Program-made: the position numbers and the translations under genes | Assembly (NCBI GenBank): GCA_002842285.1 | Contig: PHCJ01000017.1 | Coordinates: forward strand, 1 to 53,945 | Length of the DNA: 53,945 bases | Reading direction: 5' to 3' | From: Betaproteobacteria bacterium HGW-Betaproteobacteria-22 | GTDB taxonomy: Bacteria; Pseudomonadota; Gammaproteobacteria; Burkholderiales; Methylophilaceae | The notes under the pieces: model-generated | Told to the model about the DNA's origin: nothing | The model's input: only the letters and a program-made list of their open reading frames with translations | The model's database searches: none | Shown here: piece after piece, positions 46,413-53,945 of the stretch | Layout: every line of letters starts with the position of its first letter | How positions within the stretch are numbered: the stretch's first letter is position 1

Positions 46413-48200
46413 TTATAGCTTAAAGCCCGCTACAGAGTCGCGCAGTTCCTCTGCCAATGAGTTGAGCTGGCCTACAGATTCCGCTGTCAGTTTTGTACCT
46501 TCTGTTGTTTGTGTCGTAATCTCTTGGATCATCTGCATGTTGTTGGCAACAGTAGTAGCCGACTCTGTCTGCGCATTTGTCGCTGCTGAAATTGACTGAA
46601 TCAAACGTGCAAGATTGGTCGTAACCGATTCGATTTCGTTCAGCGCTTGACCCGCAGCATCTGCAACACGCGCACCCTCAACCACACCCTCGGTACTTTT
46701 CTCCATCGCCACCACAGCACCATTCGTGTCGGTTTGAATCGTCTTCACAATCGCACTAATCTGCTTGGTCGCCTCAGATGAACGCTCAGCAAGACGCTGC
46801 ACCTCTTCAGCAACCACGGTAAAACCTCGTCCGGCTTCACCCGCAGAGGCCGCCTGTATCGCAGCATTCAACGCCAGAATATTGGTTTGCTCGGTAATGT
46901 CAGAAATCAATTCCACGATTTCACTAATTTCCTGTGAGCTTTCACCCAAGCGTTTAATTCGTTTTGAAGTTTCCTGAATCTGCGTACGAATCTCATTCAT
47001 TCCTGAAATGGTGTTCTGCACAGCCTGAGAACCCTGAATCGCAGCCTCCAGTGAGCGCTGCGCAACCTGCGATGCTTGTTCCGCATTGCTGGACACTTGC
47101 AGAATCGAACGCGTCATGTCGTTTACCGCTTGTGTTGTCTGTGTGATTTGCGCCGCCTGCGTTTCTGCCGCGCTTAACAACTGCTCAGATGTGCCTTGCG
47201 CCACAGAGGTTGCTGAGGTCACCTGTTCGGTCGCATGGTTAATCTCAACCACCAAGTCCCGCAAACTATCAATCGTGTAGTTGATAGAGTCAGCAATCGC
47301 ACCTGCAATATTGTCGCGCACCTCGGCCTTCACGGTGAGGTCACCGTCTGCCAAGTCACCCATCTCATCCAGTAACTGCAACACCGCCTCTTGGTTGTCT
47401 TGCCCTTCTCTTGCCAGCTGATCTGTCAACGCTATGGATTGCGCTGTTTGGCGTTTACCATAAAAATACATCAAAGCAAGTAAAGTCAAACCCAACAGCA
47501 ACAAACCGATCAGCACAAACTGAATAAATTGCGTTTGTGATTCAATCAGTGATTTGTTCTCTTTTTCAATCGCCTTGGTAAACTCATTAGCAGCCTGTTT
47601 AGAGAGCTCAAACGCAGCAGTCAAATCAGACAATGGTGCCGAAGCTGCAACCGTACCCAGTGGCAAAGCCGGCAAATAACGATTATTCGCCACGTCAAAG
47701 AAGTTTTCACCTGCTTTAATCACGGCCTCCAGGGGCGCCTTTAGGCTTTCGCTCTCTAAGTTTTTACGCCAGTAATCAGAACGCTCTTTAAACAAGGCTT
47801 CAGATTTTGCGGCATTAGCCAAGGCATTATCGCGTTTTAGATTATTAAAACTTGTCGACGCCACATACGCTTCATTGTAGGAGGCAAAGGCATCGAGCGG
47901 GAACATAGGTGGGGGATTGGTATCCGCCGTCAGGGTTTCATAGGTGCTCAAGATGTTGTAAATCGGCCCATTGACTCGCACCTGGTTAATTACCCAGAAA
48001 CTCAGCAATGCAAACAGAATAAACGCCACAATTTGCAGTAGAAGTTGCCGGTAACCTGCACTTAGCGTTGCAGTATCTGAAGAAGCTTTTTTTGTCGATT
48101 TAAGATTGGGAATTTTACTTTTTAAATTTGTAAATACGTCACCAATCAGTGCGCCAATTTGCGGTGGCAAGCTTTTAATTGTTGCAAGATTTAATGCCAT
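46413..48200 (-). CDS. pilJ: type IV pilus chemoreceptor PilJ
   Basis: Membrane receptor feeding ChpA through PilI. Start taken at ATG 48200 (595 aa), after a GGGG site; the longer frame begins with TTG at 48212. Two membrane helices lie near residues 45-68 ([17 protein letters not shown]) and 225-245 ([19 protein letters not shown]), with a periplasmic sensor part between them that is shorter than in Pseudomonas PilJ. A HAMP-like region and the MCP signalling hairpin follow (tip near [24 protein letters not shown] region; [13 protein letters not shown]). It sits 163 bp after pilI and 99 bp before chpA. Confidence 0.93.
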   Translation of the reverse strand: MALNLATIKSLPPQIGALIGDVFTNLKSKIPNLKSTKKASSDTATLSAGYRQLLLQIVAFILFALLSFWVINQVRVNGPIYNILSTYETLTADTNPPPMFPLDAFASYNEAYVASTSFNNLKRDNALANAAKSEALFKERSDYWRKNLESESLKAPLEAVIKAGENFFDVANNRYLPALPLGTVAASAPLSDLTAAFELSKQAANEFTKAIEKENKSLIESQTQFIQFVLIGLLLLGLTLLALMYFYGKRQTAQSIALTDQLAREGQDNQEAVLQLLDEMGDLADGDLTVKAEVRDNIAGAIADSINYTIDSLRDLVVEINHATEQVTSATSVAQGTSEQLLSAAETQAAQITQTTQAVNDMTRSILQVSSNAEQASQVAQRSLEAAIQGSQAVQNTISGMNEIRTQIQETSKRIKRLGESSQEISEIVELISDITEQTNILALNAAIQAASAGEAGRGFTVVAEEVQRLAERSSEATKQISAIVKTIQTDTNGAVVAMEKSTEGVVEGARVADAAGQALNEIESVTTNLARLIQSISAATNAQTESATTVANNMQMIQEITTQTTEGTKLTAESVGQLNSLAEELRDSVAGFKL

Positions 48201-48363
48201 TTTCAACCCCAATTCCTAAATTTATTTTTTTAAAATCAAAAAGTTAAATAAAAACTCAATCCAACACATACAATAAAAAAACATCAAAACCAATCTTTTC
48301 AGTGCCTGCATGACACGTTAGAGCGGCTAAACCTAAGATCCGCTAAGCCTAGATCAACTGAAT

Positions 48364-48888
48364 CTAGATCGGCTGAACAAAATCTGAATCCTGAACCAAA
48401 GTTTCTACATCCAACTCTATCCAATCATTGCCATCTGCATCAGCATAGGCATTTAAGCCATACACTTCAGAGATTTTGCTCGAAGGAGTGAGTTGCATGG
48501 ACTGAATATTTCTCAAACCAATCAAACTATCTACCAGTAAAGCCACTTGCATGGTAGATTCAGTACTCAGCAGCAAAATACGATTATTAATTGACTTTGC
48601 TGTTGGAGGCATACGCATAAACTGCGCCAAATCTGTGACGTTATACAAGTTACCCCGCACATTTGACACGCCTAGAAACCAGGGTTTGGTAAGCGGCACC
48701 AATTGCAACGGGGGCACAGGCAACACCTCCCTTACGTCGCTCAGGTTAATCAAAAATCTTTTACCTCCCACAGACACACCAAGCCTAGATGTGTATTCCG
48801 CACCAACCTGATGGCTCGCCTCTTTAAGCTTTGCCAGAATCGACTCTTGAAACTCTCGTAAATTTGAAGTTTGTGCCACGATAATCAA
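48364..48888 (-). CDS. pilI: CheW-like coupling protein PilI
   Basis: Couples PilJ to ChpA. The 174-aa protein has a CheW-like fold, with GKRFLINLSDVREVLPVPPLQLVPLTKPWFLGVSNVRGNLYNVTDLAQFM as its characteristic core (segments recognisable as PilI rather than CheW). It lies between pilH and pilJ as in the pseudomonad pil-chp cluster. The N-terminal 30 residues extend beyond flagellar CheW. Confidence 0.92.
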   Translation of the reverse strand: MIIVAQTSNLREFQESILAKLKEASHQVGAEYTSRLGVSVGGKRFLINLSDVREVLPVPPLQLVPLTKPWFLGVSNVRGNLYNVTDLAQFMRMPPTAKSINNRILLLSTESTMQVALLVDSLIGLRNIQSMQLTPSSKISEVYGLNAYADADGNDWIELDVETLVQDSDFVQPI

Positions 48889-48956
48889 TTGACCCTAGTT
48901 AAAAATGCCGATACTTTCACTCGTTTAAAATTGACGCGTCAAAATTCCGTCAGACA

Positions 48957-49325
48957 TCACGCTTCCAAGCCCTGAATTAAGGATAACAACTCTGCACTTA
49001 CCACGGGTTTGGTCACGCATGCTTTAGCCCCCATTTTTAACGCCCATGCCAGATCGGTTGCCTGAGATTTACCTGTGCATAGAATCACTGGGATATTTGC
49101 GGTTGCAGCATTTTTTGTAAGGGTACGCGTCACCTGAAAACCTGTCAGTCCAGGCATCACCACGTCACACAACACCAAATCAGGCGGATTGGCATTCACC
49201 TTGGCCAGACACTCCTCCCCGCTTTCAGCACCTGTTACGTGGTAGCCCGCAGTTTCCAGAAGTTCCGTTAAAAAAAAGCGGTCTGTAGCCGAGTCATCTA
49301 CGACCAATATGTTCTGTATCGCCAT
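48957..49325 (-). CDS. pilH: pilus response regulator PilH
   Basis: Stand-alone 122-aa receiver that receives phosphate from ChpA, and by analogy with Pseudomonas acts with the retraction motor PilT or as a phosphate sink. Acidic pair D10/D11, acceptor Asp54 (LCDVVMPG), switch Thr (ILCTGKS) and the conserved Lys (VTKPV) are all present. It starts 2 bp after pilG, so the two are translationally linked. Confidence 0.92.
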   Translation of the reverse strand: MAIQNILVVDDSATDRFFLTELLETAGYHVTGAESGEECLAKVNANPPDLVLCDVVMPGLTGFQVTRTLTKNAATANIPVILCTGKSQATDLAWALKMGAKACVTKPVVSAELLSLIQGLEA

Positions 49326-49327
49326 AT

Positions 49328-49771
49328 TTACTCCTCTTGTTCTTGATTAGCCTTGCTTTGCGCTGCATAAATCTGCACCGCCTCTATGAGCGTATCCTGT
49401 GTGAAAGGCTTGGTCAGATATTGATCAGAGCCAACCATACGACCGCGCGCGCGGTCAAACAAGCCATCTTTACTGGATAGCATAATGACTGGGGTCGTTT
49501 TGTAACGGGAATTTCTTTTGATTAAAGAGCAGGTTTGATAACCATCCAAACGCGGCATCATGATATCAACGAAAATCAGATCTGGGTGTTCGTTTGATAT
49601 TTTGGCCAAGGCATCAAAACCATCTTCAGCAAGAACGACCTCACAGCCAGAGGCTTTTAAAAAAATCTCGGCACTGCGGCGTATCGTATTGCTATCGTCA
49701 ATCACCATTACTTTGACTTGAGATAACTGATCCAACGTTAACTTGTCTTGATTCGGCTTTTTCTGGGACAC
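49328..49771 (-). CDS. pilG: pilus response regulator PilG
   Basis: Stand-alone receiver thought to promote pilus extension and cyclic-AMP signalling in the Pil-Chp pathway. I place the start at GTG 49771 (147 aa) because AAGGAG stands 7 bases before it; a TTG at 49777 is too close. The N-terminus has about 20 extra residues before the receiver, as is typical for PilG. The acceptor aspartate (VDIMMPRLDG) is residue 69 from the GTG. It is the first gene of the pil-chp operon; a possible promoter lies at 49854-49881. Confidence 0.93.
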   Translation of the reverse strand: MSQKKPNQDKLTLDQLSQVKVMVIDDSNTIRRSAEIFLKASGCEVVLAEDGFDALAKISNEHPDLIFVDIMMPRLDGYQTCSLIKRNSRYKTTPVIMLSSKDGLFDRARGRMVGSDQYLTKPFTQDTLIEAVQIYAAQSKANQEQEE

Positions 49772-49853
49772 CAGCAAGCTCCTTATATTTTTTTCATCAC
49801 TTAAGACTTTTTACTGCCGCCTGTTGTAACCATTTGTATCAAAGGCATTTCAT

Positions 49854-49881
49854 TTTATATACAGTTTCAATGAATTAGCAA
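49854..49881 (-). promoter_or_regulatory. possible sigma-70 promoter of the pil-chp operon
   Basis: On the minus strand TTGCTA, 16 bp, TATAAA. It lies about 85-110 bp before the pilG start. The match is moderate in an AT-rich region, so chance is possible. Confidence 0.35.
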
Positions 49882-49924
49882 CACAATTTAAAGCATCTTA
49901 AAAAAATAGCAAATTTATTCCACC

Positions 49925-49938
49925 TACCCTTAAGGGTA
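49925..49938. promoter_or_regulatory. 14-bp perfect palindrome between pilG and the FIST gene
   Basis: TACCCTTAAGGGTA is a perfect palindrome in the 250-bp divergent gap, about 90 bp before the FIST gene. It may be an operator serving one or both directions. Confidence 0.4.
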
Positions 49939-50024
49939 ATTTATAATTAATTATTACAATTTTTAACAATTTGTATTAAATTAACACAGTTTTTAGTTTT
50001 AGTTAAGCATTCAAGGGGTTCAGC

Positions 50025-51176
50025 ATGATAGTTAGACAAGAGTCATTAACAGCCAAAATGGGGCTCAAGGATTTACCATCCGCATCTCCATTGCCCACAG
50101 CTAATTTGGTGCTGGTTTTCGGCTCGGTAAAACGATTAGGCGAAGCCAAGCTATCCAGCACGCTTAAAGAACGCTACCCCACAGCACAGATTGTCGGCTG
50201 CTCCACTTCGGGTGAAATAACTGCCAACGGCGTATTGGATGACACCTTGCAAATCACGGCCATCCTTTGGGAAAAAACCATCCAGCGTGTGACCCACACA
50301 AAAATGACCGGCATGCAGAACTCTTTTGAAACAGCAGTTAGTATAGCCAAACAACTGCAGTCAGATAGCTTGAAAGCGGTATTGGTTTATTCTGACGGCC
50401 TTAACGTGAACGGCTCCGAGTTACTTGAAGGATTCAAAAGCGTGCTGGGTGAAACCCCTGTCATGGGTGGCATGGCAGGTGATGGCTTTAACTTTAGCAA
50501 AACCTTACAGCTGTTTAACGATACCGTGTCCGACAACCTGGTAATTGCAGTGGGGTTATACGGCAACAATATCGTAACTGCAACTGGCGTTGGCCGTGGC
50601 TGGAAACCCTACGGCCCTCCACGCAAAGTAACCAAATCCGAAAAAAACGTCGTCTTGGAACTGGACGGCAAACCAGCATTACCCCTCTACAATATGTATA
50701 TAGGGGCACACTCCGCGAAGGGCCTCCCTGGCAGCGGGCTGAATTTTCCATTTGCAATCATTGAAGAAGGTAAACGCGAAATAGAGAAAATTCGCACCTT
50801 ATTGGCGATTGACCCTAAGAACAACAGCCTCACTTTTGCAGGCAACGTAGACGAAGGTGAGACTGTGCGTTTCTGCCAGGCAAACCATGACCGCTTGGTC
50901 GAAGGTGCAGGCGATGCAGCCCACCTAGTCGCCGACCATGCCAACACCAGCCAAAATGGGCTTGCGGTGTGTGTGAGCTGCGTAGGGCGCAAAGGCGTAA
51001 TGGCGGATTTAGTCGCAGATGAGATTAAGCTGGTTCAGGACATTTTGGGCTCACAAACTGCGATTACAGGCTTCTACTCCTATGGCGAGTTTGCACCACG
51101 GCCGGACACCAGCGACAGCGTTTTGCATAATCAAACCATGACCATTGGCTATCTGAGCGAAGATCTTCTCGCTTAA
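50025..51176 (+). CDS. FIST-domain sensory protein
   Basis: FIST_N/FIST_C domain protein of 383 aa, a predicted small-ligand (possibly amino-acid) sensor fold found linked to signal-transduction systems. Recognisable parts are AQIVGCSTSGEI near residue 65, GMAGDGFNF near 150, GVGRGWKPYGPPRKVTKSE near 190, and in the C domain CVGRKGVMADLVADEI and TGFYSYGEFAPR. No membrane segment is seen and no output domain is fused, so it would act through a partner. A GGGG site precedes the ATG. It is divergent from pilG, which suggests but does not prove a role in the pilus pathway. A hairpin follows at 51238-51273. Confidence 0.88.
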   Translation: MIVRQESLTAKMGLKDLPSASPLPTANLVLVFGSVKRLGEAKLSSTLKERYPTAQIVGCSTSGEITANGVLDDTLQITAILWEKTIQRVTHTKMTGMQNSFETAVSIAKQLQSDSLKAVLVYSDGLNVNGSELLEGFKSVLGETPVMGGMAGDGFNFSKTLQLFNDTVSDNLVIAVGLYGNNIVTATGVGRGWKPYGPPRKVTKSEKNVVLELDGKPALPLYNMYIGAHSAKGLPGSGLNFPFAIIEEGKREIEKIRTLLAIDPKNNSLTFAGNVDEGETVRFCQANHDRLVEGAGDAAHLVADHANTSQNGLAVCVSCVGRKGVMADLVADEIKLVQDILGSQTAITGFYSYGEFAPRPDTSDSVLHNQTMTIGYLSEDLLA

Positions 51177-51237
51177 TGGCGCTTTAACAGGCAAGTGGCA
51201 ACTTAATCCTGGTCGACATGAGGCCTACCACTCCATA

Positions 51238-51273
51238 CAACCCCAGTGCTAACCCACATTTAGTTTGGGGTTG
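51238..51273 (+). terminator. hairpin after the FIST gene
   Basis: CAACCCCA (51238-51245) pairs with TGGGGTTG (51266-51273) around a 20-base loop; a T-rich stretch follows. It probably ends the FIST transcript before tpx. Confidence 0.5.
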
Positions 51274-51335
51274 ATTGCTTTTACCTTTAACGATACAGTT
51301 GAACTCTTTAATTAATATTTCAAGGAGAACTTCAC

Positions 51336-51836
51336 ATGGCAACCGTGACGCTAAAAGGCAACCCGGTCAATATCAGTGGCAATCTGCCACAGGTGGGACA
51401 ATCTGCGCCTGACTTTGCACTTGCCAACGCAAAGCGTGAATTATTATCACTGGATGCTTTCTCTGGCAAACGTAAATTGTTAAACATTTTCCCAAGCATC
51501 GACACTCCGACCTGCGCAACCTCCGTGCACACTTTCAACAAAAAAGCTAGCAGCGTGGCAAATACTGTTGTGTTGTGCATTTCAGCCGACTTACCCTTCG
51601 CACAAAGCCGCTTCTGTGGCTCGGAAGGCATTGAAAACGTCGTCACGCTTTCCACATTCCGTGACACTGCAAAATTTGCAAATGATTATGGCGTGTTGAT
51701 TACTGATAGCAGCCTGGCTGGCTTAACTGCACGCGCCGTTGTAGTGCTGGATGAAAGCAACAAAGTGTTGCACAGTGAGTTGGTGAGTGAAATAGCAAAC
51801 GAACCGAACTACGATGCTGCACTCGCTGTTTTATAA
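51336..51836 (+). CDS. tpx: thiol peroxidase Tpx
   Basis: Atypical 2-Cys peroxiredoxin that reduces hydroperoxides with thioredoxin. The 166-aa protein has the peroxidatic Cys60 ([15 protein letters not shown]), resolving Cys94 (SRFCGSEG) and the usual N-terminus [13 protein letters not shown] strong AAGGAG site stands before the ATG. It is a single gene between the FIST hairpin and a strong terminator. Confidence 0.97.
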   Translation: MATVTLKGNPVNISGNLPQVGQSAPDFALANAKRELLSLDAFSGKRKLLNIFPSIDTPTCATSVHTFNKKASSVANTVVLCISADLPFAQSRFCGSEGIENVVTLSTFRDTAKFANDYGVLITDSSLAGLTARAVVVLDESNKVLHSELVSEIANEPNYDAALAVL

Positions 51837-51855
51837 ACTGTAAGTTTGAACGAAC

Positions 51856-51885
51856 AAAGCCCGGCAGACTTACCTGCCGGGCTTT
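51856..51885 (+). terminator. rho-independent terminator of tpx
   Basis: AAAGCCCGGCAG and CTGCCGGGCTTT form a perfect 12-bp stem around a 6-base loop, with T's at the end of the stem. It lies about 20 bp past the tpx stop. Confidence 0.93.
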
Positions 51886-51969
51886 ATAATTGGCTACTCA
51901 TTCATTCATCACCTATGGCTTGTTTCTGCTAATAAAAAAAAAGAAATACGGAATAAGTCGTGAACCGGG

Positions 51970-52515
51970 ATGAAAGACTATATGCATCACAAACTATTGA
52001 AAGATGTGTATTCATGCTATATTCCCCATCAATCACAAATAAGCGGGTAACAGCATGATTTCATTACGTTCGATGCTGAAGATGTGAAAGATCCTCAAGC
52101 CATTACCGCTTTATTTGAAAAAGCCGCCGCCAGCGGCGCGATGGATGCCAAGATACTATTGGCGTTGCAGGAGGCGACCAGTGAGCCTAAGCCGGGTCAA
52201 TTAGATGACGGCATGGGTCCTCGCGATAACCTTCCCGCTTGGGAATCCGGCTTAGCCAAGTTGTTGCCTTTGCTGCAACAGCAGTGCTATGTCAGACGTT
52301 TGACTACGGGTTACGATTACCCTAACCCGCGACCACAAGTGACGTATTACTCTATTGCTTATAAGATATGGCCTGAATATAGAGATGGCTATCATTACCA
52401 GCCTAGCGAGGGAATATATATACCAATAATACTTAAAGACCCTGCACGCCAAAAAGTCTGGGAAGATATAGACCGCAATTGCAAGTTTCCGCCCGCAGAG
52501 TTTCTGGACAGATAG
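51970..52515 (+). pseudogene. small unknown gene with interrupted 5' end (intact part from GTG 52084)
   Basis: The clearly coding part runs from GTG 52084 to the stop at 52515 (143 aa) and contains ITALFEKAAASGAMDAKILL, then CYVRRLTTGYDYPNPRPQ and KVWEDIDRNCKFPPAEF. In the same frame the coding-like sequence QHDFITFDAEDVKD precedes it without any ATG or GTG, back to a TAA at 52048. Beyond that TAA the frame is open again to an ATG at 51970. An ATG at 52055 is one base out of frame. So either the start is the GTG, with weak support, or the gene has suffered a nonsense or frameshift change. I do not recognise the family. It precedes the lipase-like gene by 20 bp and could have been its partner (for example an immunity protein or chaperone), which is inference only. 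Confidence 0.5.
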
Positions 52516-52535
52516 TCCGACTCAAGGGGTGAGCG

Positions 52536-53934
52536 ATGGCTGACACGACTAAGCAACTGATAGACCCGCGTAATCCATTAGACCGGCTAGATTCAAGGGT
52601 CGGTATGCATCTAGCGTTCTGGGCCTACCCACAATCAGATGTTAAAAAAGCGAATGAGATAGCGCCTTATCCAGAACACTGGCAACACGCAAAACCCGGC
52701 GTACATTTGCCCCCAGATTGGATTATTGCCAACCAGGACAGTAAGGGAAATCTAGTAAAAGGTAGCCCAGAAGGCTGGAACACCCAGCATAACGAAGCCG
52801 GCAAACTGGAAAACCAGTTTTTAATCTCGATTAACAGGGATACCAAAGAAATCACCTTTGATTTTAAAGGCTCGGATGCCTGGAGCAACTGGGTTTCAGA
52901 CCTTGCCAACGCGGGTGCCAGTGAGTTTGCCAAGATTCAATGCCGCGACCGGCCACAGCCTGGGTGGCGGTATGGCGCAGAGTTTTGCCTTAAAAAATGA
53001 TATGGACGTGTATGTCTATAATAGCCTGCCGATAGCACGTGACACCATAAAAGGTGATTATTTTAAGGCGCTGGGTGGCTATGATGCGGCCATTGCGCGC
53101 TACAAAAGTGCCGGGCATCAGGTGCATGATGTACGCACCCCCAATGATATTGCCACGTATAACTACGACAAATTCATGCAAAATGAATATCTGAGTGAGC
53201 GTACGGGAACGGGGCACACCATGCTGCCGGGATCTTCTCTGCCGGCACCCATCAAGACAGCGCTGATGCTGGGCGGATACTCCACCCCGGTTGCCACCGC
53301 CATTATGGGTAAAGACCACACCATGGGTGCGATGTTTAATGGTCAGCACGGCCTTTCTGTGGATGGGGCCGGACAATACCGCATTCCCGAGGGACATCAT
53401 GATTTTGCACAACTCACGCCGGAAGCGCGTAAGCTGTTTATCAAACTAAGTGAATCGCCGGTGGTAAAAGCACAGGTGGAAAGCGATAACAGCATCACCA
53501 CACACACCCAAAAGTTTATGATGACACATGAAGATGGCGGCAGGCAGCAGATTACGGTCTATCGTCATTCGGGGGACGTCGAAATTGATTTTTATAACAA
53601 GGATGGCAGACGCACGCTCATTAACATGAACCCAAGCCGCGGTCGTGCAGCGACCGCGACCGAGTTTGAGGCAGATAATCAAACGCCAGTAAAAACAGAA
53701 AAAATTGCTCTCTATACTGATGGTCGTTTTCAAGAGCAGGCGCTAGTGGCTAAAGGCAGTTTGACAGAAAGCCAGCCTCAACGTGGTGCCGGGCTATGGG
53801 AGCACCTCACTACTGGTATAAACGGATTATCCGCAACAGATGCCGCTAAGGTGATCGAGCATATCTATGCAGCGCGCATGAGAGAGCAGCAGATGTCGCC
53901 TGCAAGTAGCGAAAATGCTCCGTCTTTGGGTTAG
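52536..53934 (+). pseudogene. lipase-like gene broken by a frameshift before the nucleophile motif
   Basis: The first part (52536 to about 52940) encodes a 135-residue N-terminus beginning MADTTKQLIDPRNPLDR and ending in the lipase-like strand region ITFDFKGSDAWSNWVSDLANAGASEFAKI. The second part (about 52936-53934) is in the +1 frame and starts with FNAATGHSLGGGMAQSFALKN, the nucleophile elbow of alpha/beta-hydrolase lipases, continuing for about 330 residues with an Asp/His-containing C-terminal region. In class-3-like lipases 40 or more residues normally separate these two motifs; here they almost touch. I infer a small deletion, not a multiple of three, that removed the intervening helix and shifted the frame. 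Without recoding no active enzyme would be made. Such large lipases are often secreted effectors, but no secretion signal is identified. Confidence 0.7.
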
Positions 53935-53945
53935 CTCAATTACCT

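Overview
The window looks like chromosomal DNA of a motile betaproteobacterium, most probably from the methylotrophic Methylophilaceae (Methylotenera/Methylophilus-like). This is inference from protein style and gene order: flhDC-controlled flagella, a flhB-flhA-flhF-flhG-fliA block, a pil-chp cluster, dnaE-accA-tilS in a row, and AT-rich intergenic DNA. No database search was possible. I see no tRNA, rRNA, CRISPR array or intact insertion sequence.

Region 1 (1-10.0 kb, minus strand) is a chemotaxis and motor block. It holds a soluble chemoreceptor with four PAS domains (cut by the left edge), cheW, cheA, cheY, a short CheZ-like protein, motB, motA, a membrane-anchored methyltransferase, and the flagellar master regulator flhC/flhD. 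A good sigma-28 promoter lies before cheY and a rho-independent terminator closes flhDC. Region 2 (10.0-18.7 kb, plus strand) is flhB-flhA-flhF-flhG-fliA followed by a second stator pair (motC/motD-like), tightly packed with overlaps. The FlhG protein has kept its FlhF-activating N-terminal motif but has no recognisable P-loop. A perfect 19-bp inverted repeat sits in the divergent flhD/flhB gap.

Region 3 (18.8-28.3 kb) holds housekeeping and stress genes: a secreted two-domain PepSY protein, typA, two tandem RhlE-type RNA helicases (the first with a near-consensus promoter and a long leader), a truncated haemoglobin, purT, and an NtrC-type sigma-54 regulator. Region 4 (28.3-41.0 kb) has a TonB-dependent receptor directly before that regulator, the YbbA/YbbP-type ABC transporter divergent from tesA, then tilS, accA and dnaE. 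Near-identical 36-bp palindromes stand upstream of both the PepSY gene and the TonB receptor, suggesting one shared regulator. A short element resembling a MITE lies between dnaE and accA.

Region 5 (41.0-51.9 kb) is the type IV pilus chemosensory system in the order pilG-pilH-pilI-pilJ-chpA (minus strand), flanked by a divergent FIST-domain sensor gene and tpx. A GC-rich, foldable intergenic stretch between chpA and dnaE may be a structured RNA. Region 6 (51.9 kb to the right edge) is accessory: a small unknown gene with a broken 5' end followed by a lipase-like gene whose reading frame breaks just before its GHSLGGG nucleophile motif. It looks like a decaying two-gene cassette.

Together the window encodes two separate chemosensory pathways (flagellar Che and twitching Pil-Chp), two stator sets and the top of the flagellar hierarchy, with ordinary housekeeping genes between them.
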